From: Pseudomonadota bacterium
Lineage (GTDB): Bacteria; Desulfobacterota; Desulfobacteria; Desulfobacterales; Desulfosarcinaceae
Length of the DNA stretch: 14,867 nt
NCBI GenBank assembly: GCA_023435265.1
Contig: JAEYRZ010000196.1
Span: 1-14,867, forward strand
Direction: 5' to 3'
Shown here: positions 1-7,616 of the stretch, piece by piece
Position numbering within the stretch: position 1 is the first letter of the stretch
How the letters are laid out: the number at the start of each line of letters is the position of its first letter
The notes under the pieces: model-generated
What the model was told of the DNA's origin: nothing
The model's database searches: none
Seen by the model: only the letters and a program-made list of their open reading frames with translations
Translations under genes and position numbers: made by a program

Positions 1-1680
1 GGCCAGAATCCGCAGGGCCTCGGTCAACTCGGCCGGCGCGCCGGCCACGATGGCCGCGCGCCACGAAGCGCCTTGCGCCGCCCGTGCCCCCAGATCTGCG
101 GCCAGATCGATCAACTCGGCCCGGCTCAGCGCCTCCGCGACCGGCGCCAGCTCCGCGGCGCGCCGGGAAAGATCGGCGGGTGAATCGGCGGCCAGTACGA
201 ACAATTCGGTCTCCTGGTCGGCGGCCAGCAGCGTTTCTTCATCCAGGGCCGGGGCCAGCCGCGGGTCGGGCGGATCGGCCGAAGCCACTGTCAGGTGGCA
301 GTTGATGCCCCCGAATCCCATCGAGGAAACACCGGCACGCAGGACGCGCTCCGGCGGATGCCGGCGGCCGTGCAGGACCGGATAGAGCGCTGCCGCCTGC
401 TGTTCGAACAGCGCGTGCGGTTCGCGGCAGCCTGCCGTGGGTGGAACGATGCGCCGGTTCACGGCCATGATCGTCTTGATCAGCCCGCCGATTCCCGAGG
501 CGGCCTTGGTGTGGCCGATGATGGACTTGAGCGAGGTCACCCCGCAGCCGCGCGGCCGCAGATCCGCATCCTCGGCAAGCGCCTGCTGGATGGCGGCCAG
601 TTCGGTGCGGTCTCCGACGGCTGTGCCGGTGCCGTGACCTTCGATGAAATCGAGATCCGACGGCCGGAACGGCGTCCGGCCCAGGGCCCGGCGAATGGCC
701 CGCACCTGGCCGGCCACACTGGGCGCGGTGATCCCGGCCGCGCGGCCGTCCGAAGAGATGCCCCAACCGTGGATCTGCGCGTATATTCGATCACCGTCGC
801 GGCGGGCGTCGCCAAACCGCTTGAGCACCACGAAGCCGCATCCTTCCCCGGGAATGAAGCCCCGGCCCTCGCGGTCGTACACCCGCATCTCGCCGTCGCT
901 CAAGGCGCCGGTTTTGGCGAACCCGATCAGCTCGAAGGGGTCGAGGCTGATGTCGACACCGCCGGCCAGGACCAGATCCAGATCGTGCTGGCGCAGCCGC
1001 TCTACCGCGGTGACCGCGGCCAGCAGGGACGAACTGCAGGCGCCGTCCACGGTGTAGCCGCCCCCCGAAAGGTTAAGATAATGGCAGATCCGCCCGGCGA
1101 TCGTGTTGGACAGCCCGCCGGCCAGGGTGTCTTCGGTGACTGGCGGGAAAACCGCCTTGAAACGGACCCGCATCGCCTCTTCGAGCCCGGCGGTGCACTC
1201 CGCGTCGAAGCCGCATTGCGCCGCGGCGGCGGCCAGGCAGCGCCGCACGAACGGCCAGCGCAGGCGCAGGGTGGCCGCACGGGTTTGCTCGCCGGTCAGC
1301 GTGTTGCCGACGATCACGCCGGCCGCCTCCCCGGGCAGGCTTCGTGGATCGTATCCGGCGTCCGCCACGGCGGACAGGGCTACTTCGAGCGCCAGCCAGT
1401 GTACGATATCCGTGCTTTCGACCGTGCTGCGGGGAATGCGCCGCGCGGCCCAGTCGAATTCGAACCCGTCGATAAGGGCCGCCCGGCTGCCATACGTGCT
1501 GTCGTCGCTTCGACGGTCCGGGCTGTAGTAGTCCCGCAGGGGAAGACGGCAATCGGGGATGCGCCGGAACGCTCGGCGGCGCGAGAGCACGTTTTCCCAC
1601 AACTGCACCGGATTGCGGGCATCCGGATACCAGCAGGCGATACCAACGACGGCGATGGGTGTTGCTTGGTGTTCAGGCAT
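1..1680 (-). CDS. Iterative type I polyketide synthase, enediyne PksE-like ketoacyl synthase (partial, 5' part)
   Basis: The first 560 residues of a large multidomain enzyme; the rest lies beyond the left edge. The frame is open from ATG at 1680 to base 1. The start is fixed by AGGAGG five bases upstream on the minus strand. Residues about 5-465 are a complete ketoacyl synthase, which condenses malonyl units onto a growing acyl chain. The nucleophile is Cys215 in VDGACSSSLL; His349 lies in EGHGTGTAVGD and His390 in GHTKAASG. Residues 465-560 look like the KS-to-acyltransferase linker. Several segments match my memory of the enediyne synthase family (SgcE/CalE8: KS-AT-ACP-KR-DH-PPTase) rather than PfaA or modular synthases: NTLTGEQTR, LRLRWPFVRR, EDTLAGGLSNTIAGRIC, DPFELIGFAKTGAL and GWGISSDG. 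KS assignment is very secure. The enediyne-type clade is likely, but no product can be named without the downstream domains and accessory genes. Confidence 0.88.
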   Translation of the reverse strand, partial: MPEHQATPIAVVGIACWYPDARNPVQLWENVLSRRRAFRRIPDCRLPLRDYYSPDRRSDDSTYGSRAALIDGFEFDWAARRIPRSTVESTDIVHWLALEVALSAVADAGYDPRSLPGEAAGVIVGNTLTGEQTRAATLRLRWPFVRRCLAAAAAQCGFDAECTAGLEEAMRVRFKAVFPPVTEDTLAGGLSNTIAGRICHYLNLSGGGYTVDGACSSSLLAAVTAVERLRQHDLDLVLAGGVDISLDPFELIGFAKTGALSDGEMRVYDREGRGFIPGEGCGFVVLKRFGDARRDGDRIYAQIHGWGISSDGRAAGITAPSVAGQVRAIRRALGRTPFRPSDLDFIEGHGTGTAVGDRTELAAIQQALAEDADLRPRGCGVTSLKSIIGHTKAASGIGGLIKTIMAVNRRIVPPTAGCREPHALFEQQAAALYPVLHGRRHPPERVLRAGVSSMGFGGINCHLTVASADPPDPRLAPALDEETLLAADQETELFVLAADSPADLSRRAAELAPVAEALSRAELIDLAADLGARAAQGASWRAAIVAGAPAELTEALRILA

Positions 1681-2129
1681 GAGTTCCTCCTAATGGAATT
1701 GAGTAAAGGGATTCGGGTGGCCTGCCGGCCCTGAAAGCCGGCGCAGAGGGCGACCATCGAGAAGGAGATGGCGCGCAGCCGAACAGAACCGTTTCCACGG
1801 AAGCTATTCGGAAGCCCTATGACGCCGTTGCGCGATCAGACGCCTGACGGCCAAGGTAATGGAACACTTTGAAACAGGGTCGAGGCGATACCCGATTCCG
1901 GGATCGCTCGGCAGGGGGCCGGTTCGCCGCCGGCCGCGGGGGTGTGAAGCAGGTCCGGCGAGCGGGCCTGGTGTGCGGGTGCTGAACGTTTACCACAACC
2001 GCCCGCCGAGCAAAAGCGGCGCGGCGGGGCGGCATTGATCGCCGAAATGCATTCACCAACAGGCCAGCGCGTCGGGAGCGTCCGCCGCCGGAGGCAATTG
2101 GTCCGCGACGGCCGGACCTTCCGTCCTGC
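1681..2129. other. Long intergenic region upstream of the PKS, no supported gene
   Basis: About 450 bases between the PKS start and the palindrome at 2130. Open frames on the minus strand (for example 1836-2183 and 1817-2059) read as Arg/Pro/Ala-rich noise without ribosome-binding sites. Two hairpins are visible. GCCGGC at 1724-1729 pairs with 1737-1742, within the presumed PKS leader. GCGAT-A-CCCG at 1885-1894 pairs with CGGGATCGC at 1899-1907 with one bulged A and a four-base loop. Neither has a T-run. The PKS promoter is probably here, but I could not pick a convincing -35/-10 or sigma-54 element. Confidence 0.5.
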
Positions 2130-2144
2130 TTTACAGGCTGTAAA
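2130..2144. promoter_or_regulatory. Palindromic upstream activator site 1 (TTTACAGGCTGTAAA)
   Basis: A perfect palindrome of two 7-base arms around one central base. Its centre lies 106 bases upstream of the -12 GC of the sigma-54 promoter at 2229-2243, the usual place for an enhancer site bound by an NtrC-family activator. A near-copy at 10823-10837 occupies the same position before the second sigma-54 promoter. Similarity continues downstream of the palindrome (GAAG-N2-CGACA in both), giving 22 of 26 aligned identities. The binder is inferred to be the regulator encoded at 9256-10689. Confidence 0.75.
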
Positions 2145-2228
2145 GAAGTTCGACAGCATGTTGTGCCAAAGCGGGGCGCGCACTCATTTTATCTTATGAA
2201 ATTTTTGATAATTCCTGCGAATGGCCGC

Positions 2229-2243
2229 TGGCACGTGGCTTGC
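2229..2243 (+). promoter_or_regulatory. Sigma-54 promoter of the receiver/permease operon
   Basis: TGGCAC at 2229-2234, a five-base spacer, and TTGC at 2240-2243, followed by T. This is the RpoN consensus with the invariant GG and GC ten bases apart. Transcription should begin near 2255, leaving a leader of about 67 bases before the ATG at 2322. The palindrome upstream supplies a plausible activator site. Confidence 0.82.
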
Positions 2244-2272
2244 TGGAATGTTTAGCCCACTTGTAGGGAGAA

Positions 2273-2305
2273 GCGGGAGGCCTCGGTCCTGAAAGGACAT
2301 CCCGC
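2273..2305 (+). other. Leader hairpin upstream of the receiver gene
   Basis: Two nested stems lie in the predicted untranslated leader. The outer stem is GCGGGA (2273-2278) with TCCCGC (2300-2305). The inner stem is GTCCT (2286-2290) with AGGAC (2294-2298) around a GAA loop. The Shine-Dalgarno GGAGG at 2312-2316 follows directly. It could affect mRNA stability or translation; no known riboswitch class is recognised. Confidence 0.4.
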
Positions 2306-2321
2306 CGGTCCGGAGGTGAAG

Positions 2322-2765
2322 ATGGAAGATATCCGCATCCTTTTCGTGGATGACGAAACGGAATACCTGGAAACGGTGATCAAGCGCATGAAAAAGCGCG
2401 GGTTCGACGTCACCGGCGCCGGAAGCGGCGCCGAGGCCATGGCGCTGATGGCGTCGCAGCGTTTCGATGTGCTCATCCTGGATGTGCGCATGCCGCGGAT
2501 GGACGGCATCGAGGTCCTGCGCGCGGTCAAACGGCAGTTTCCACTGGTGGAAGTGATCATGCTCACCGGACATGCCAGCATGGAAGTGGCCATCGAAGGC
2601 ATGGAACTGGGCGCTTTCGACTACCTGATGAAGCCCGTCGACGTCGACGAATTGATCTACAAGGCCCAGGATGCCTACCAGCGACGCACCCTGCAGGTGC
2701 AGAAGATCGATAAAATCAAAAAGAAGCAAGGAGGTGATTTAGAAGATTCCGATGAGCCGCGTTAA
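2322..2765 (+). CDS. Stand-alone response-regulator receiver protein
   Basis: A 147-residue single-domain CheY-like receiver, so it has no DNA-binding output of its own. The acidic pocket is Asp10/Asp11, the phosphoacceptor is Asp54 in ILDVRMP, and the switch residues are Thr82 and Lys104 (DYLMKP). The last 25 residues are a charged, Lys-rich helix followed by an acidic tail. ATG at 2322 is preferred: GGAGG at 2312-2316 is five bases away, whereas the in-frame GTG at 2316 overlaps it. It is the first gene after a sigma-54 promoter and is followed by a permease gene. It may be phosphorylated by the kinase at 7613 or by a kinase elsewhere, and may act by protein-protein contact. Such receivers are common beside TauE-like permeases in Desulfobacterota (recollection, not checked). 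Confidence 0.93.
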   Translation: MEDIRILFVDDETEYLETVIKRMKKRGFDVTGAGSGAEAMALMASQRFDVLILDVRMPRMDGIEVLRAVKRQFPLVEVIMLTGHASMEVAIEGMELGAFDYLMKPVDVDELIYKAQDAYQRRTLQVQKIDKIKKKQGGDLEDSDEPR

Positions 2766-2820
2766 TCGACAGGGGCTGATCAAAATTACCGAATGACCCT
2801 TTTCAAGGAGCACGATTGCA

Positions 2821-4125
2821 ATGAATTTTTTCAGACAGTGGGGTAACTTCATGATGCAGGGTGCCCAGTCTTATGCGCAATGGGAGATCGCCAACGCCCG
2901 CACCATCCTGGGCAACCGCAGGCGATTGATCGCGCTGGGGCTCCTGCTTTTGCCCATCATCGTCGGCGGCGGCGTTTTCGCCGACGAAGCCGGCTCGGCG
3001 CTGCCGAAAATGCTGGGCGGCAAGACAGCATATACGCCGGCTTTTTACACCAACACCATTTTCATCGCCTCGATCCTGATCGGCGTCTGCGCCGGCCTGA
3101 TTACGGGGTGCATCGGCGCGGGCGGGGGCTTCATCATCGCTCCGGCTCTGATGAGCGCCGGAATCAAAGGTATCCTGGCGGTCGGCACGGATCTGTTCCA
3201 CATCTTTGCCAAAGCGATCATGGGCAGCGTGATCCACCGCAAACTGGGCAACGTCTCCGTACCCCTGGCGATTGTGTTCCTGATCGGCGCCATTTTCGGA
3301 GCCACCGGGGGGGGTGTGATCAACCGTTTTCTCTATGAGAAAAATCCGGTGCTCAGCGATGCCTTCATCACCACCATTTATGCGCTGATGCTGGGCTTCC
3401 TGGGGCTCTACGCCCTCATGGACTATATCAAGTCGCGCAGGGCCATGTCCGGCTCGGCCGCTGCGCACGGCGGCTCCGCCCACGGCGGAAAAAGCGAGGG
3501 CACCGACCTGGGCGGCCTTCCGCGCAAACTGCAGGGCATCAACATCCCTCCGATGGTCAAATTCGACCACGACCTGACTCCCGGCGGCCGCGGAATTTCG
3601 TGGGTCTTCCTGGTGCTCTCCGGGGCCCTGGTCGGCCTGGCGGCCGGTATCATGGGGGTGGGCGGCGGGTTCCTCACCTTTCCCATCTTCGTCTACATGC
3701 TGGGCGTTTCCTCCATGACCACCGTGGGAACGGATATCTTCCAGATCATCTTCACGGCCGGTTATGCGGGGATCACCCAATATGCCGTCTACGGATTCAT
3801 CTTCTACACCCTGGCCATGGGCATGCTGCTGGGCAGCCTGGTCGGCATCCAGGTCGGTGCCATGGTCACCAAGGTGGTGCCGGGCATCACCATCCGCGGC
3901 TTCTACGCCATGGCGGTGCTCTCCGGCTTCGTCAACCGCATTTTCGCCCTGCCCTCCAAGCTGGCGGCCATGGGCTACATCCCACTCTCGCCGTCGACCG
4001 GCGCCCTGCTGAACCAGATCGGCATCTGGGCCTTTTTCATCGTCATCGGTGCGTTTGCGGTCTGGGTCTTCGGCACCTTCTTCATGAATCTTTCGGTGCT
4101 CAAGGGAGAGGAGGAACACCTATGA
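2821..4125 (+). CDS. TauE/SafE-family permease (sulfite/organosulfonate exporter-like)
   Basis: A 434-residue inner-membrane protein of the TauE/SafE family, whose members move sulfite, sulfonates or related small anions; the substrate here is unknown. Two family repeats are clear. The first has GAGGGFIIAP near residue 100 followed by AVGTDLFHI. The second has GVGGGFLTFP near residue 280 followed by TVGTDIFQI. It is longer than the usual 250-280 residues. There is an amphipathic N-terminal stretch of about 35 residues before the first membrane helix (about 38-55). A soluble Gly/His/Ser-rich insert of about 60 residues (roughly 205-260) separates the halves. The start has AAGGAG upstream (about 2804-2810). 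The stop overlaps the next start as ATGA, so the downstream protein is probably a partner. It sits under the sigma-54 promoter at 2229. Confidence 0.9.
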   Translation: MNFFRQWGNFMMQGAQSYAQWEIANARTILGNRRRLIALGLLLLPIIVGGGVFADEAGSALPKMLGGKTAYTPAFYTNTIFIASILIGVCAGLITGCIGAGGGFIIAPALMSAGIKGILAVGTDLFHIFAKAIMGSVIHRKLGNVSVPLAIVFLIGAIFGATGGGVINRFLYEKNPVLSDAFITTIYALMLGFLGLYALMDYIKSRRAMSGSAAAHGGSAHGGKSEGTDLGGLPRKLQGINIPPMVKFDHDLTPGGRGISWVFLVLSGALVGLAAGIMGVGGGFLTFPIFVYMLGVSSMTTVGTDIFQIIFTAGYAGITQYAVYGFIFYTLAMGMLLGSLVGIQVGAMVTKVVPGITIRGFYAMAVLSGFVNRIFALPSKLAAMGYIPLSPSTGALLNQIGIWAFFIVIGAFAVWVFGTFFMNLSVLKGEEEHL

Positions 4126-4808
4126 TCGCCAACAAGAAAAAATTCAGCTCCGGCCTCCTGCTGATGGTGGCCTTTTGCGTGGTCCTGGTGCTCATGTTCA
4201 TGCCGCTCTTCGGCGGCAAGAACGGGCTGCAGTATATGGACGATCTCTACAACTCCATCTCCAAAGGGTCGGCCAACTATATTGGGAAGGCCCGCGCCGA
4301 TGCCGAACAATTCGCCGGCCAGCAGGTCAGCGTGACGGTGAAGATGAAGAGCGCCGCGCAGGCCGAACAAACCGCCAGAATGCTCAATGCGGCGGGCGCC
4401 CTGGTCAACACGGCCGATTCCACTCTTAAGGTCAGCGGGGACCTGGGGCAAATCCTCTTCGCCAGCCTGGATGACGCCCAGTTGATGTACGACAACAACG
4501 GCGCCGCGGTCCGGGACAAGTACGGCTTCGACGAGCGCCAGGTTCTGTATAACTGGTGGACGGCCAACGAAGCCATGGTCGGCGACTTCAACCGGCAGGA
4601 ACAGTTCAAGATGGCCAAGACCCTCACGACGGTCAACACCAAGGCCGTCGAAGCGGCATACAATTATTACGGCGTCGAGTCCCAGAAGATCAGCGAACGC
4701 CTGGGGATCGTCATTTTTTCACTGGTCTTCTACGTTATTTACACGCTCTGGTACGGCTTCGGCATCATGTACCTGTTCGAAGGCTGGGGCATGCGCCTGG
4801 AGCACTGA
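4122..4808 (+). CDS. Two-TM membrane protein of unknown function, permease partner
   Basis: 228 residues, not recognised as a named family. A short Lys-rich cytoplasmic start precedes membrane helix 1 (about 10-29). A soluble, presumably periplasmic domain (about 30-190) follows, then helix 2 (about 192-218) and a short tail. The middle contains an alternating segment, VSVTVKMKSAAQAEQTARML, followed by ALVNTADSTLKVSGDLG. This resembles a small alpha/beta domain with paired strands. The start codon overlaps the permease stop (ATGA, 4122-4125), and AGGAGG sits within the end of the permease gene (about 4108-4114). Translational coupling suggests it is an accessory or sensing subunit of the permease. 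That is inference from position only. Confidence 0.87.
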   Translation: MIANKKKFSSGLLLMVAFCVVLVLMFMPLFGGKNGLQYMDDLYNSISKGSANYIGKARADAEQFAGQQVSVTVKMKSAAQAEQTARMLNAAGALVNTADSTLKVSGDLGQILFASLDDAQLMYDNNGAAVRDKYGFDERQVLYNWWTANEAMVGDFNRQEQFKMAKTLTTVNTKAVEAAYNYYGVESQKISERLGIVIFSLVFYVIYTLWYGFGIMYLFEGWGMRLEH

Positions 4809-4857
4809 AATAAGACGGCCGTGCGGACTGGCGGTCTTTACTCCATTGTTCTTTTAC

Positions 4858-4905
4858 AAGGCTAAGGCAAGCCCTTTCCGGGTTTGCCATTAGCCTTTAT
4901 TTTTG
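4858..4905 (+). terminator. Intrinsic terminator of the permease operon
   Basis: A long imperfect stem: AAGGCTAAGGCAAGCCC (4858-4874) pairs with GGGTTTGCCATTAGCCTT (4880-4897) around a TTTCC loop. The T-rich tail TTTATTTTTGCTT follows. A weaker hairpin (4812-4820 with 4830-4838, one mismatch) sits just after the stop codon. Together they isolate the sigma-54 operon from the gene at 4953. Confidence 0.85.
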
Positions 4906-4952
4906 CTTAATTTTCTGATAGTTGGAAAATCAGACAGCGGGATCGGTGACGC

Positions 4953-7616
4953 ATGAAACGCCTCTCCGCGTTCATCAAAAAATTGGCCGCCCGGGAACAA
5001 CCGCCCACCGCGGGCGAGGCGGAAGCCCTGCGCCTGGCGTTCAAGGAGCGCTACCACCAGTTCAAACTGCTGCTCAACGCCAACAACAAGGCCCTTATGG
5101 TAATGGGCGAAATCGAACGCGCCCTGCAGGGCGCAAACCCCTTCGGCATGCGGTTCGTGCGCTCCAGCTGCACCCGCGTTTCCACCGATGTCTTCCAGAT
5201 CGTCAAACATCTCAATGCCCTTTCCCAAGATAAATACAAGGTGCTTTTCGAGCGCTTCAAGCAGATTCAGCGGAGCCTCAATCCTCTGGTTCATCCTCCG
5301 CTCAGGGAGTCCGCAGGTCCTCTGGTGATCCCGCTTGCGGAGGTCGGCCGCGCTTTCGCCGATCTCACGGGACCCAAAATGGCCAATCTGGCCGAACTGG
5401 CCCGACAGCTGAACCTGACGATCCCGGACGGCTTCGTCGTCACTTCGGCGGGCTTCGAAGCGTTCATGAGCGCCAACGATCTGCAGACCGAAATCAACCG
5501 TCTCATCCAGTCGGCCGAAATCGAACGGGGCGATCAACGCTATGCCCTGAGCACGGCGATCCAGCAGTTGATCATCCGCGCCGCCCTTCCCGCACCACTG
5601 GCCGGGGCCATCGCCGCGGAACAGCGTCGGCTGGCGGCCGCCTCGGGGGCGGGTGCGACGTACGCCGTGCGCAGCAGCGCCCTGGGTGAAGACCTGGCAT
5701 CCACATCGTTCGCCGGCCAGTACCGCTCCATCCTGAACGTGAGCACGGAAAACATCGCCACCGCCTACAAGGAGGTGGTGGCCAGCAAGTACGGCCTGCC
5801 GGCGATCTCCTACCGGCTGAACCGCGGCATCCGCGACGAAGATGTGCCCATGTGCGTCGGATGCCTGCAAATGGTGCACGCCAGAAGCGGGGGTGTCCTC
5901 TACACCCGCAATCCGGTGGACATCCGGGATGAGGTGCTGATCATCAATTCGGTGTGGGGCCTGCCCAAGTCGGTGGTGGACGGCAGTACGGCCACCGATC
6001 AGTTCGTGGTGCGGCGTGCGGCCCCGCGCGCCATCGTGGGACGAAAGATCCCGCCCAAGGAGCGGCAGTACGTCTGTTATCCCGAGGAAGGGGTCTGCCG
6101 GCTGGAGATGACCGGCGCGGCGGCGCTGGAGCCTTCCCTGACCGATGAACAGGCTCTGGCGCTGGCCGAGATGGGGATGCGCATCGACGCCTACTACGGC
6201 GCCCCGCAGGACATCGAGTGGGCCCTGGATGCACGCGGCCGCATCATCCTGTTGCAGTGCCGCCCGCTTGCGCAGATGGATCCTGGCCCCGAGCGCGGCC
6301 CGGCCGATCGTTCGCGCTGGCCGGCCTGCCTTTCCGGGGGTCAGACCGCCAGCACCGGGGTTGCCTTCGGCGATGTTTTCATCGTGCGCAAGGATGCCGA
6401 TGCACTCAAATTTCCCCAGGGCGCGGTACTGGTCACCGCCCAGGCCCTTCCCCGCTGGGCCGCACTGCTGGACCGGGCCGCCGCCGTCATCACCGAACAG
6501 GGCAGCCTGGCCGGCCACCTGGCCAATGTGGCACGCGAGTTCCGCGTGCCGGCGCTCTTCGGGGTGCCCGAGGCGACCCGCCGGCTGGCGGCCATTCCGG
6601 CGGTCACCGTGGATGCCGGCGGCCGCACCGTTTACGAGGGCTGCATCGAGGAGCTGCTGGAACACCGGGATGCCCCGCGCAACCTTATGGCGGGCAGCCG
6701 CGTCCACCAGCTGCTGGAAGCGGCGTCACGGCTCATTATTCCGTTGAACCTGCTCAATCCCGACAGCCCGGAGTTCCGCGCCGACCGGTGCCGCACCTTC
6801 CATGACATCACCCGCTTCTGCCATGAGAAAGCGGTTCACGAGATGTTCCGCTTCGGCAAACATCACCATTTCCCCGAGCGGACGAGCAAACAGCTGCGCA
6901 CGCAGGCGGCCATGCAATGGTGGGTATTGAACCTGGACGACGGATTCCGCGAGGAGGTGGAGGGCCGGTTCGTCGAATTGGACAACATCGTTTCGATTCC
7001 CATGCGCGCGCTATGGTCGGGGATTGCGGCCTATCCCTGGGAAGGCCCGCCTCCCGTGGATGGTAAAGGCTTCATGTCGGTGATGTTCCAGGCCACAACG
7101 AACCAGGCGCTCCTGCCCACCGTGCGTTCGACCATGGCCAACCGAAACTATTTCATGATTTCCAGGAACTTCTGCAGCCTGCAATCGCGCCTCGGTTTTC
7201 ATTTTTCGATCGTGGAAGCCCTGGTAAGCGCGCGTTCCACCGAAAATTACATCAATTTTCATTTCAAGGGCGGCGGCGCCGATTTTTCGCGGCGGATCAA
7301 AAGGGTCCAGTTTGTCCGCGAAATCCTCGAAGCATACGGGTTCCGCGTCACGATCAATCAGGACGCCCTCACCGCCAGGCTCGAACAGCACCCGTCTGCG
7401 GAAATGGAGCGCTGCCTGAACGTGCTCGGGTATTTGATCGTCCATACCCGCCAGCTGGACATGATCATGGAAAATGCGTCCGTGCTGGCCTTCTATCGCA
7501 ATCGCATCGAAGGTCAGATCACCGCGATGCTGGCCGGGGCGGCCGCTGCAAACGAAGGAGCCCTCCGGGCGGCAGCAGCAGCCGACAAGACCGATTCGGA
7601 CAAGGAAGATCGATGA
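4953..7616 (+). CDS. PEP-synthase/PPDK-like phosphotransfer protein lacking the PEP/pyruvate barrel
   Basis: 887 residues. Residues 1-120 are a helical extension not found in PpsA. About 125-440 is a PPDK-type ATP-binding domain: GPKMANLAEL and IPDGFVVT near its start, Arg240 in YAVRSSALGEDLASTSFAGQ, and GGVLYTRNP further on. About 465-560 is the swivelling phosphohistidine domain, with His522 in GSLAGHLANVARE followed by VPALFG. Residues 570-887 are not the TIM barrel that binds PEP and pyruvate in PpsA/PPDK. They form a different domain with LNLLNPDSPEF, FHDITRFCHEKA and NYINFHFKGGGAD (from Asn765). It can probably bind ATP and phosphorylate its own His, but what receives the phosphate is unknown. 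A role as PEP synthase proper is unlikely. It overlaps the kinase gene by four bases, implying joint production. The start has only a weak ribosome-binding site. A paralogue ends at 14557. Confidence 0.88.
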   Translation: MKRLSAFIKKLAAREQPPTAGEAEALRLAFKERYHQFKLLLNANNKALMVMGEIERALQGANPFGMRFVRSSCTRVSTDVFQIVKHLNALSQDKYKVLFERFKQIQRSLNPLVHPPLRESAGPLVIPLAEVGRAFADLTGPKMANLAELARQLNLTIPDGFVVTSAGFEAFMSANDLQTEINRLIQSAEIERGDQRYALSTAIQQLIIRAALPAPLAGAIAAEQRRLAAASGAGATYAVRSSALGEDLASTSFAGQYRSILNVSTENIATAYKEVVASKYGLPAISYRLNRGIRDEDVPMCVGCLQMVHARSGGVLYTRNPVDIRDEVLIINSVWGLPKSVVDGSTATDQFVVRRAAPRAIVGRKIPPKERQYVCYPEEGVCRLEMTGAAALEPSLTDEQALALAEMGMRIDAYYGAPQDIEWALDARGRIILLQCRPLAQMDPGPERGPADRSRWPACLSGGQTASTGVAFGDVFIVRKDADALKFPQGAVLVTAQALPRWAALLDRAAAVITEQGSLAGHLANVAREFRVPALFGVPEATRRLAAIPAVTVDAGGRTVYEGCIEELLEHRDAPRNLMAGSRVHQLLEAASRLIIPLNLLNPDSPEFRADRCRTFHDITRFCHEKAVHEMFRFGKHHHFPERTSKQLRTQAAMQWWVLNLDDGFREEVEGRFVELDNIVSIPMRALWSGIAAYPWEGPPPVDGKGFMSVMFQATTNQALLPTVRSTMANRNYFMISRNFCSLQSRLGFHFSIVEALVSARSTENYINFHFKGGGADFSRRIKRVQFVREILEAYGFRVTINQDALTARLEQHPSAEMERCLNVLGYLIVHTRQLDMIMENASVLAFYRNRIEGQITAMLAGAAAANEGALRAAAAADKTDSDKEDR

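Noticed and set aside
295..1734. 479-codon open frame on the plus strand
   Set aside because: It lies antisense to the ketoacyl synthase, which has full family motifs and a Shine-Dalgarno. Its translation is low-complexity and resembles no family.
2155..2167. Minus-strand TGGCAC resembling a -24 box facing the PKS
   Set aside because: The following GC falls two bases short of the required GG-N10-GC spacing, so it is not a sigma-54 promoter.
1836..2183. 115-codon minus-strand frame in the PKS upstream region
   Set aside because: Arg/Pro/Ala-rich, no ribosome-binding site, and it would cover the enhancer palindrome.
2803..4119. 438-codon minus-strand open frame
   Set aside because: Antisense shadow of the TauE-like permease; rich in His/Asp/Gly from reversed GC-biased codons, with no domain pattern.
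4853..4858. TTTACA half-site upstream of the PEP-synthase-like gene
   Set aside because: There is no matching TGTAAA arm and no sigma-54 promoter downstream; it is part of the terminator's flank.
4890..6707. 605-codon minus-strand open frame
   Set aside because: Antisense to the PEP-synthase-like gene and runs across the terminator at 4858-4905; no recognisable motif.
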